Source: an uncultured Lachnospiraceae bacterium
Lineage (GTDB): Bacteria; Bacillota; Clostridia; Lachnospirales; Lachnospiraceae
Assembly (NCBI GenBank): GCA_949051815.1
Contig: CARQVR010000092.1
Coordinates: forward strand, 1-7,442
Length of the DNA: 7,442 nt
Direction: 5' to 3'
Position numbers and translations under genes: made by a program. The notes under the pieces were generated by a model, which saw only the letters and a list, made by a program, of their open reading frames with translations, was not told the origin of the DNA and searched no databases. Below, piece by piece: positions 1 through 5,176 of this stretch; the first letter of the stretch is position 1, and each line of letters starts with the position of its first letter.

Positions 1-448
1 TGAATATTTAGACGATGCAATGCGCTTTGACGTGTTCCGCTATCTCTCCAAACCTTTGGACAAACAGCGTCTTTTCCGTAATATGAAGGATGCCCTGATT
101 TGTTATAATTCCATCACTGCCAAAATCCCTGTGGAAACCAAACAGGGGGTATACTCGCTTCTCACCTCGCAGATCATCGCCATAGAGGCACAGGGGCGCA
201 AAGTGATCGTACATACTACCCTGCAGGATTTCAACTCGATTCATACGATGGATCACTGGCTGAAACAGCTTCCTGAAAACAGCTTTTTTCAGACGCACCG
301 CAGTTTTATTGTTAATTTCGAACATGTAGTGGACTTCGATCATTCCACCATACATTTATCAGACCAGCAAATTACCGCTTATCTGACCCGTAGAAAATAC
401 AGTGCCTTTAAAAATGCTTATCTGCTGTATCTGGAAAGTATGAGGTGA
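1..448 (+). CDS. LytTR-family response regulator, 5'-truncated by the window edge
   Basis: This is the C-terminal part of an AgrA/LytR-type response regulator, a cytosolic DNA-binding protein phosphorylated by its partner kinase. The reading frame is open from base 2, so the gene begins before the window. The first ~40 visible residues are the end of the receiver domain, with the conserved Lys-Pro pair in FRYLSKPLD (bases ~44-70). A LytTR DNA-binding domain follows (about bases 130-440), recognisable by the IIAIEAQGRKV strand and the core FFQTHRSFIVNFEHV, which matches the usual F-x-x-x-HRS-[YF]-[IV]-VN pattern. LytTR domains bind pairs of short direct repeats with their beta-strand fold; no such target is assigned here. 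The phosphoacceptor Asp lies outside the window. The gene ends 5 nt before the kinase start, so the two are co-transcribed and almost certainly cognate. Family assignment is firm; the signal and targets are unknown. Confidence 0.93.
   Translation, partial: EYLDDAMRFDVFRYLSKPLDKQRLFRNMKDALICYNSITAKIPVETKQGVYSLLTSQIIAIEAQGRKVIVHTTLQDFNSIHTMDHWLKQLPENSFFQTHRSFIVNFEHVVDFDHSTIHLSDQQITAYLTRRKYSAFKNAYLLYLESMR
442..448 (+). promoter_or_regulatory. Shine-Dalgarno of the histidine kinase gene
   Basis: GAGGTGA lies inside the last codons of the response regulator gene and 5 nt before ATG 454. This spacing decides the kinase start in favour of ATG 454 over GTG 445, which would sit within the SD itself. 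Confidence 0.7.
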
Positions 449-453
449 AATCT

Positions 454-1761
454 ATGGAACGTATCGCACTGCTTCCTTTTAGTCTTTTCAGCCTTTTTAC
501 AGAGGCCGTGATATTGTGGCAATACACATCCAGTCTTTTTATCCCCTCATACAGCGGTAAAATAAGGCTGGCGTTCATAAGCATTTCTTATACCATATTG
601 TTTCTTCTTTCCCTGCCCGGACAGGCATGGATCAATGTCATCGGCTTTTTTGCGTTTAACATGATCATTCTTTATACCATGTTTCAGCTTAAGATGTTAC
701 CGGCATTTTTCCATTCTGCTGTACTTACGGCAATTCGGGAGATATCTGAATTTACCGTCTTTAGAATTATATCAGGATTCTTTCCGCATTTTCCTTTGGA
801 AACAGGCAACGGACTGGTTTTTTATGCAGCTTTCAGCAAAATTGTCTATTTTGCGCTCATTTACTCGTTTATTTATTTTCTCAAAACAAAAAAGGCGGAA
901 CAGAGACAATACCTTCATCCCGAACTTCTTTTAATGCCAATCCCTGTTTCCTCTGTTTCTATTATGTTTACCTTCCTCGCGATTGGCGAAGCATCGTCTT
1001 TTGCCCCGCCTGTCGATTTTATGTTGACAATCTGCTCTGTTTTTCCTATTATGACGAACCTGTTCGTATTTGCGATCAACCAGTACAATCAGAGAAAAAG
1101 CAGAGAATTCACCGAACTGCAATTATCGCTGCAGAAAGAGTCCGATTCCGCCGAATATTATGAACTGCTGCTATCACAGAACGAAAATCAAAGCATCCTG
1201 ATCCACGACATAAAAAAACACCTTCAATCCATTAAACTGCTGAATGAAAAAGGTGACCAGGATCAAATAAATGCCTATATCCGTCAACTCCTGGAAGCTT
1301 CTGACCTGAAGGAAGTCTCCAAAATCTGTGATAACGAAATGCTGAATGCAATCCTCTGCCGCTATCAACGGCGATGCGATCATAAACATATTATTTTCCA
1401 TGCCGATATCAGAAGCGGCACCGTGCGGACTATTTGCCAGCACGATTTAACATCATTATTCTGCAACTTATTGGATAATGCGATAGATGCAGCAGAAAAT
1501 ATCCCTGATTCTTTTATTGAGCTTACGGTACGGAAAAAGGAAAATTCTCCTTTTATCGTTATTGTAATAATAAATTCCTGTCAAAACGCTCCCATATATG
1601 ATAAAGACGGACTTCCACTATCTCATAAGTCAGACAACGCCAGACACGGATTCGGAATCAAAAGCATAAAAAAAGTTGTGAAACAATATCATGGAAATTT
1701 ACAAATGTATTATGATAATGCTTCGGGTACTTTCCATACAATCATAGCCTTGAGACAATAG
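454..1761 (+). CDS. GHKL-domain sensor histidine kinase, AgrC-like
   Basis: This 435-aa membrane sensor kinase is the likely partner of the response regulator just upstream. The N-terminal half (about residues 1-215) is strongly hydrophobic and looks like six or so membrane segments with no large extracellular domain, as in AgrC-type peptide sensors. A charged helical stretch (about 215-245) leads into the H-box HDIKKHL, where His251 is the predicted autophosphorylated residue. The ATPase domain has the N-box CNLLDNAIDAAEN (Asn338, Asn342) and a G-box HGFGIKSI (Gly399, Gly401). This arrangement is the HATPase_c_5 (GHKL) class, in which the classical second glycine box is reduced. Start ATG 454 was chosen for its SD; GTG 445 would add three residues and overlap the regulator by 4 nt. 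The length is normal for the family and no defect is seen. Whether an AgrB/AgrD-like signal pair lies nearby cannot be seen, because nothing upstream of the regulator is in the window. Confidence 0.93.
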   Translation: MERIALLPFSLFSLFTEAVILWQYTSSLFIPSYSGKIRLAFISISYTILFLLSLPGQAWINVIGFFAFNMIILYTMFQLKMLPAFFHSAVLTAIREISEFTVFRIISGFFPHFPLETGNGLVFYAAFSKIVYFALIYSFIYFLKTKKAEQRQYLHPELLLMPIPVSSVSIMFTFLAIGEASSFAPPVDFMLTICSVFPIMTNLFVFAINQYNQRKSREFTELQLSLQKESDSAEYYELLLSQNENQSILIHDIKKHLQSIKLLNEKGDQDQINAYIRQLLEASDLKEVSKICDNEMLNAILCRYQRRCDHKHIIFHADIRSGTVRTICQHDLTSLFCNLLDNAIDAAENIPDSFIELTVRKKENSPFIVIVIINSCQNAPIYDKDGLPLSHKSDNARHGFGIKSIKKVVKQYHGNLQMYYDNASGTFHTIIALRQ

Positions 1762-1809
1762 CCGCAGGGGAATTTCGCAGGTTTTGCAGGCAGCATTATT
1801 CGATCAGAG
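1762..1809. other. Short convergent intergenic gap
   Basis: These 48 bases separate the stop of the histidine kinase (+) from the stop of the DUF3791 gene (-). GCAGG occurs twice as a direct repeat. I see no GC-rich inverted repeat followed by a T-run on either strand, so no intrinsic terminator is supported here. Confidence 0.6.
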
Positions 1810-2022
1810 TCAGTCCACGGACGGCTGTCTTGCCGCAATATAAAGATCTATGTCCTCTACGATATAGTTGGCTCCCGTAGTATGCAGAGCCTCAAAGCAG
1901 GAATACACATACTCCCATATTTGATAGCGGGTGAAAAGTCCGGCCACCTGTTTGCCCGTCAAATGTCTGGCGTTTTTATAGATTTCCACACAGTAAATGA
2001 GAAACTCACCTTGTCTGCTCAT
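1810..2022 (-). CDS. DUF3791 family small protein
   Basis: This 70-aa cytosolic protein has no signal peptide or membrane segment. It resembles the DUF3791 family: an N-terminal helix with FLIYCVEIYK, a central LTGKQVAGLF and YQIWEYVYSCFEALHTTG (LHTTG at residues 46-50), and the closing motif YIVEDIDLYI (residues 53-62). These small proteins are commonly found beside DUF3990 genes, and the same partnership is seen here. The ATG at 2022 is preceded by AGAGGAG (2031-2037, 8 nt spacing), and the start lies 2 nt after the stop of the upstream 79-aa gene, so it is the third gene of a tight operon. The function is not known. An antitoxin or accessory role is inferred from context only. The gene is intact. 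Confidence 0.85.
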   Translation of the reverse strand: MSRQGEFLIYCVEIYKNARHLTGKQVAGLFTRYQIWEYVYSCFEALHTTGANYIVEDIDLYIAARQPSVD

Positions 2023-2024
2023 AG

Positions 2025-2264
2025 TTACGTCTCCTCTGGCATACGAAAATCCCCTGTCGCTTTTTCCTCATCAAACATATTGAACAGAGTAAGGGGGCTG
2101 AAATGCCATAGCTTTGTGTCCTCCTGCTCCAGCAGGGAATAGACTTTTGATTCATAAAACTCTCTTGATGCTGCCATTTCATCCAACGGATAATTTTCAC
2201 AAATCAAATTGATAACCTGCGGAACAAGCAGGGTCAAAGTTGCTTCAAATTTTTTATCTGCCAT
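2025..2264 (-). CDS. Uncharacterised 79-aa protein, middle gene of the DUF3990/DUF3791 cassette
   Basis: I do not recognise a named domain. The 79-aa product is predicted to be helical, soluble and acidic. It has a hydrophobic first helix (residues 6-24), a segment with REFYESKVYSLLEQE (34-48), a distinctive TKLWHFSP motif (50-57) and an acidic C-terminus ending MPEET. From memory, similar small proteins often sit between DUF3990 and DUF3791 genes, but I cannot confirm this here. ATG 2264 is chosen because GGAGGAGG (2272-2279) lies 7 nt upstream; a TTG at 2267 would add one residue and is less likely. The stop of the preceding gene overlaps this start by one base (TGATG), implying translational coupling, and the next gene begins 2 nt after this stop. 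It may be an antitoxin or chaperone for the ART-like protein; this is inference from gene order only. Confidence 0.82.
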   Translation of the reverse strand: MADKKFEATLTLLVPQVINLICENYPLDEMAASREFYESKVYSLLEQEDTKLWHFSPLTLFNMFDEEKATGDFRMPEET

Positions 2265-2755
2265 CAAAATTCCTCCTCCGGTACTGTACCAATAAAGTGC
2301 AGATAAGACAATGCCTTCTCCGAAGTCAATACCAACTGATCATACAGCTTCCTGATTTTAAGCTGTTCCAATGTCTGCTCTTTCGTCAGGATACCAGCGG
2401 TATAGAGTGTTAATGTCCTGTACACATCATCATTGGCCACAGGCCCAAAGATAAAATCGCATACTTCACCCGCATAATTACCGGAGCGCTGATTTGATAC
2501 GAAGTCCAGCCATGCTTCATCCGGTTTATCAAAGCGAAGAATCGAACATTCTGAAAAGGCAGTTGCCTCATCAATCTTGTAAATGCTGACCGCTCTTTGG
2601 CCCATTCTCCGGCGCTTTGTGACCTTATCAGCAAAGCTGACCGCCTGGCTCTTGTTCGTTATGGTATAAAAGCCAAAACCAAAATCCAGAAACCGATTTT
2701 GCTGAACCAGTTCAGGTTGGTCGACAATCACATTGCTGCCATGATATAAAATCAT
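2264..2755 (-). CDS. DUF3990 family protein, predicted ADP-ribosyltransferase fold
   Basis: This 163-aa soluble protein matches the DUF3990 family, which is related to the ADP-ribosyltransferase (ART) superfamily that uses NAD+ as donor. Visible ART-like elements, in order, are: strand 1 LYHGS (His5, the expected NAD-contacting histidine); strand 2 DFGFGFYTIT (Tyr30, then Thr31); a central segment CDFIFGPVANDDVYRTL (residues 99-115); and a C-terminal segment KLYDQLVLTSEKAL (136-149), where Gln140 could be the third active-site position. The H-Y-Q assignment is my inference. ATG 2755 is chosen because GGAGGGGG lies 4 nt upstream; an upstream start at 2791 would add 12 residues lacking any family resemblance. 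It is the first gene of a three-gene operon, with the next start overlapping its stop by one base. A target is not known. A toxin or effector role with the two small downstream proteins as antidote or partner is plausible but unproven. Confidence 0.87.
   Translation of the reverse strand: MILYHGSNVIVDQPELVQQNRFLDFGFGFYTITNKSQAVSFADKVTKRRRMGQRAVSIYKIDEATAFSECSILRFDKPDEAWLDFVSNQRSGNYAGEVCDFIFGPVANDDVYRTLTLYTAGILTKEQTLEQLKIRKLYDQLVLTSEKALSYLHFIGTVPEEEF
2272..2279 (-). promoter_or_regulatory. Shine-Dalgarno of the 79-aa gene, inside the DUF3990 C-terminus
   Basis: GGAGGAGG, read on the minus strand, encodes part of the Glu-Glu-Glu run ending the DUF3990 protein and sits 7 nt before ATG 2264. It fixes that start and allows strong reinitiation at the TGATG overlap. 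Confidence 0.75.
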
Positions 2756-2759
2756 ATAT

Positions 2760-2767
2760 CCCCCTCC
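2760..2767 (-). promoter_or_regulatory. Shine-Dalgarno of the DUF3990 gene
   Basis: GGAGGGGG on the minus strand, 4 nt before ATG 2755 (7 nt if only the GGAGG core is counted). This is a strong site and rules against the longer upstream reading from 2791. Confidence 0.75.
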
Positions 2768-2825
2768 AATGCCTGTTTGACAATCACACATGCATCCCTA
2801 CACAACAAATCTGATGCCTGTAAAC
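2768..2825. repeat. Direct repeat pair upstream of the DUF3990 gene
   Basis: The 8-mer ATGCCTGT (+ strand) occurs at 2769-2776 and 2814-2821, offset by exactly 45 bp, with similar flanks (AATGCCTGTTTGA and GATGCCTGTAAAC). Both lie in the 97-bp gap between the MATE stop and the DUF3990 start, where a promoter and operator would be expected. The distal copy overlaps a weak candidate -35 (TTTACA on the minus strand, 2819-2824), with a poor -10 (TAGGGA, 2795-2800) at 18-bp spacing. The repeat could be an operator pair; chance is not excluded. Confidence 0.35.
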
Positions 2826-2852
2826 ACAGCTCGTCTTACCCGGTCCGCACAA

Positions 2853-4310
2853 TCATGACGCCGTCTTCCGCCCTGCGCTGCTCCCCCAGTTCAGTTTCAA
2901 CAGCACAATCAACAACAAGATCGAACTCAGCGACCAGGTCAGCGGATACGCCCAGGAGATGGTCTTAAACACCGGGAACACCTGCACTGCCAGCGTCACA
3001 TACACAATACGCACGCCACACCAGAACAACAGCATTGTGATCATCGGCACGAATGCCTTACCGCACCCGCGCATAATACCGGCCACGCAGTGAGAAAACG
3101 CCAGCAGGAAGAAAAACGGCGCCACCGTTCTGGCGTGAATAACACCGTACTCCACCGCATCCTGCGAATTCACGAAAAACCGCAGCGCATAAGGCGCCCA
3201 CAGATAAATTACCACACCCACCAGCTCCGCAAGTACCATTCCCGACAGAATACCGAAGGCCGCGCCCTTTTTGGCCCGGTCCTGTTTCCCTGCGCCCAGA
3301 TTCTGGCTGATAAAGGTAGGCAGCACCATGGATACACTCATGATCGGCAAAAAGACAAAGCCCTCGATCTTGGCATAGGCCCCATGTCCCGAGATCGCAT
3401 AAGCCCCGAAAGCATTGACATTGCTCTGGATCACGATATTACCGATACTGATCACCGAATTCTGAATCCCGGTAGGCAGCCCCTGTCCGATTGCCTGCAG
3501 CAAAATATCCTTGTGGAAAAGCGATTCACCGCCAAATACAGCTCCTTTCCGCGGGTGCAGAGAGCCAAACAGCCGTTTCAGGTCCAGGCGCACGGTCTCA
3601 TCCTTCTCCCGGCACATCCGCACCAGACACAGCACCACACTCAGCCCCTGGGCGATCACCGTGGCCACCGCCGCGCCGCCTGCACCCCAGTGGAACACCG
3701 CCACAAAAAGCAGATCCAGCGCCACGTTCACCAGCGAGGAAAAGATCAGATAATACAGCGGATGCAGACTGTCTCCCAGCGCCTGCATGATGGACATGCA
3801 GATGTTATAGAGAATTACCGTCGCCACGCCGGCAAAATAAATGTGGAAATACAACAGTGAATGAGGCATCACCTCCGCCGGCGTCTTCATCCACGTAAGC
3901 AGCGTCGGTATAAAGAGCAGTCCCGCCACTGTGGCCAGCACGGAGGATACCACGCCGAACAGGAAGTTGGAATGGATCGCCTTCTGCACGCTTTTATAAT
4001 CCCTGGCGCCATAGTACCGCGAGATGATGACCCCGCCGCCCACCGCGATCCCGTTAAAGAATCCGATGATCAGAAAAGTCAGGCTGCCCCCGGAACTGAC
4101 CGCCGCGAAATTGTTATTGTCCGCAAAATTACCCACCACCCAGGCATCCGCCATATTGTAAAACTGCTGCAGCAGCTGCCCGAGAAAAAGCGGTATCGCA
4201 AACTGAATGATCTTCTTTACGATAGCGCCTTCGGTCAGATCGATGTTCTGCGCATGGCCTCCCTGTTTGTGATGTATATGAAAAAATGTATGTTTTTTAT
4301 TGTTACTCAT
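2853..4310 (-). CDS. MATE family multidrug efflux transporter
   Basis: This 485-aa integral membrane protein is a cation-coupled antiporter of the MATE family (NorM/DinF/MepA type), which exports drugs or metabolites. The family hallmark is IIQFAIPLFLGQLLQQFYNMAD (residues 34-55), then WVVGNFA. The two six-helix halves show the expected internal similarity: ISRYYGARDYKSVQKA near residue 96 in the first half mirrors ISQNLGAGKQDRAKKG in the second. About 12 membrane segments are visible. It is somewhat longer than the usual ~450 residues because of a His-rich N-terminal tail (five His in residues 7-19) and a long inter-domain loop containing GSLHPRKGAVFGGESLFHK. The start at 4310 has only a distant AAAGG (4323-4327, 12 nt away). 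With the toxin stop 15 nt upstream, expression may depend on read-through from the relBE-type promoter. Substrate unknown. Confidence 0.94.
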   Translation of the reverse strand: MSNNKKHTFFHIHHKQGGHAQNIDLTEGAIVKKIIQFAIPLFLGQLLQQFYNMADAWVVGNFADNNNFAAVSSGGSLTFLIIGFFNGIAVGGGVIISRYYGARDYKSVQKAIHSNFLFGVVSSVLATVAGLLFIPTLLTWMKTPAEVMPHSLLYFHIYFAGVATVILYNICMSIMQALGDSLHPLYYLIFSSLVNVALDLLFVAVFHWGAGGAAVATVIAQGLSVVLCLVRMCREKDETVRLDLKRLFGSLHPRKGAVFGGESLFHKDILLQAIGQGLPTGIQNSVISIGNIVIQSNVNAFGAYAISGHGAYAKIEGFVFLPIMSVSMVLPTFISQNLGAGKQDRAKKGAAFGILSGMVLAELVGVVIYLWAPYALRFFVNSQDAVEYGVIHARTVAPFFFLLAFSHCVAGIMRGCGKAFVPMITMLLFWCGVRIVYVTLAVQVFPVFKTISWAYPLTWSLSSILLLIVLLKLNWGSSAGRKTAS

Positions 4311-4325
4311 CTGCGTAGTATACCT

Positions 4326-4661
4326 TTATCTTTTCTCTGTGACTTTACCTTCCAGCAATCTCCTGCTTATATCCATGGCACTATATAGAACTCTTGTCAC
4401 TATAACCTCCATGTCTTCTATAACATAAAAAACCGGGTAATTATCCATCACTAATTGCCGTAATCCCATAAACCGTTCCGGCTCGGACTCCATGGGTTTT
4501 ACTCTTTCAGGAAATACACGCAGCCCCTCAATGGCTTCTGCGATCCGATTATATTGTCCCATTGCATTTTCCGGTGCTTGAAGTTGTATAGCAATATAAT
4601 GATAGATTTCTTCCATATCAGCCAGCGCCTTATCAGTAATGCGTACTGTATATTGCTTCAT
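4326..4661 (-). CDS. RelE/ParE family toxin of a type II toxin-antitoxin module
   Basis: This 111-aa protein has the RelE/ParE toxin pattern: a first strand QYTVRIT, a helical hairpin starting ALADMEEIYHYIA (residues 12-24), the signature GLRVFP (46-51), and a C-terminal sheet with GLRQLVMDNYPVFYVI (66-81) and VIVTRVLYSAMDI (86-98). Arg68, Arg90 and Tyr93 are in positions that are often functional in the superfamily. Members either cleave mRNA on the ribosome (RelE, YafQ) or poison DNA gyrase (ParE); the sequence alone does not separate these, although the partner is DinJ/RelB-like. Its ATG overlaps the antitoxin stop by 4 nt (ATGA), so translation is coupled and the antitoxin comes first. 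It has no strong SD of its own. The length is slightly above the usual ~95 because of a basic C-terminal tail. Appears intact. Confidence 0.92.
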   Translation of the reverse strand: MKQYTVRITDKALADMEEIYHYIAIQLQAPENAMGQYNRIAEAIEGLRVFPERVKPMESEPERFMGLRQLVMDNYPVFYVIEDMEVIVTRVLYSAMDISRRLLEGKVTEKR

Positions 4662-4966
4662 ACCTGATTACTCTCCCTGAACTTCTTGAATGCTGAAGCT
4701 GCATTCTGCACCTTGCCGGACCGCAGATCATCATAACCTTCCTGCAGCTTTGCATGGATTTCCTCCGCTGTCATCAAATCCGCATTGAGTACAGAAGGTG
4801 TATTAGGTAAAGTAACAGCAAATGGTATTCCTCCTGTCAGAGATATTTGATTAAGATACATATCTATAGCTGTTGACATAGGAATACCTAATCTCGTTAA
4901 TACAGCTTCTGCCCGTTGTTTTACAGCAGGGTTTACTCTTAAATTCAACGTTGCTGTCTTTTCCAT
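4658..4966 (-). CDS. RelB/DinJ family antitoxin
   Basis: This 102-aa antitoxin neutralises the adjacent RelE/ParE toxin and, by family precedent, represses its own promoter as a ribbon-helix-helix dimer. The N-terminal strand TATLNLRVN (residues 4-12) is the DNA-contacting ribbon. It is followed by the first helix (VKQRAEAVLTRLGI, 15-28) and the DinJ-type STAIDMYLNQISLTGGIPF (31-49), with the typical Gly-Ile-Pro-Phe ending. The C-terminal half (about 66-100) is a charged helix expected to wrap the toxin. AAGGAG (4977-4982) lies 10 nt before ATG 4966, slightly long but acceptable. A promoter with an internal palindrome lies directly upstream, consistent with autoregulation. The 4-nt stop/start overlap with the toxin gene makes this a classic bicistron. 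Confidence 0.93.
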   Translation of the reverse strand: MEKTATLNLRVNPAVKQRAEAVLTRLGIPMSTAIDMYLNQISLTGGIPFAVTLPNTPSVLNADLMTAEEIHAKLQEGYDDLRSGKVQNAASAFKKFRESNQV

Positions 4967-4990
4967 ATAAACTCATCTCCTTCCGTATTT

Positions 4991-5019
4991 ATTGTAACGT
5001 TTTTGTCGTTACTCATCAA
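4991..5019 (-). promoter_or_regulatory. Predicted promoter of the RelB/RelE-type operon
   Basis: On the minus strand, a -35 TTGATG (5014-5019) and a -10 TACAAT (4991-4996) are separated by 17 bp, the optimal sigma-70/sigma-A spacing, with one mismatch in the -10. An A-rich stretch lies upstream (about 5020-5060) and could act as an UP element. The transcript would begin near 4984, giving a leader of about 18 nt that contains the antitoxin SD. Confidence 0.7.
4994..5012. promoter_or_regulatory. Palindromic operator candidate within the relBE-type promoter
   Basis: A perfect inverted repeat, GTAACG and CGTTAC, is separated by a 7-nt T-rich spacer. It fills most of the gap between the -35 and -10 hexamers and overlaps the -10, exactly where a RelB/DinJ ribbon-helix-helix dimer or RelBE complex would block RNA polymerase. 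Binding by this protein is inferred. Confidence 0.6.
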
Positions 5020-5122
5020 TCCTTCTTTTGCTCTTTTTAACTTAAATCATTTTTTTGTTTCTATCATCATTCTTGGCAACGATTATTTTATCCAAATCAA
5101 ATAATATGAATTACCAAAACAG
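5020..5122. other. AT-rich intergenic region upstream of the antitoxin promoter
   Basis: This stretch between the GH3 downstream hairpin and the relBE-type promoter is AT-rich, with T and A runs on both strands. No gene, RNA or strong repeat was recognised. Its proximal part may serve as an UP element. Confidence 0.4.
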
Positions 5123-5149
5123 GGCGGGCAACGTAGAAAATTGCCCACC
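5123..5149 (-). terminator. Terminator-like hairpin downstream of the GH3 gene
   Basis: On the minus strand, GGTGGGCAA (5141-5149) pairs with TTGCCCGCC (5123-5131), giving a 9-bp stem with one G-U pair and a 9-nt loop. It starts 28 nt after the GH3 stop. The following bases read CTGTTTTGGT, a short U-run rather than a full tract, so termination may be incomplete. It is the only good hairpin between GH3 and the toxin-antitoxin promoter. Confidence 0.5.
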
Positions 5150-5176
5150 GCATAAAATAGTCTTAAAAAATTTTCA

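Noticed and set aside
445..453. GTG 445 as start of the histidine kinase
   Set aside because: It lies within GAGGTGA, which is ideally spaced for ATG 454; the longer form would have no SD of its own.
1882..2200. Other frames overlapping the small DUF3791 and 79-aa genes (1882-2142 on +, 2006-2200 on -)
   Set aside because: They lack SD support and family resemblance, and they conflict with the tightly spaced operon frames, which have both.
2756..2791. Twelve-residue N-terminal extension of the DUF3990 protein
   Set aside because: The extension runs through the strong SD GGAGGGGG, and the family begins at the MILYHGS region, so ATG 2755 is the better start.
4317..4322. TATACT on the minus strand as a -10 for a separate MATE promoter
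   Set aside because: No -35 is found at 17-18 bp, and the start would leave almost no leader before ATG 4310.
3090..4388. Long + strand open frames opposite the MATE gene (3090-3860 and 3861-4388)
   Set aside because: They are rich in Arg, His, Gln and Pro, show no domain or SD, and lie antisense to a clear MATE gene; they arise from its codon bias.
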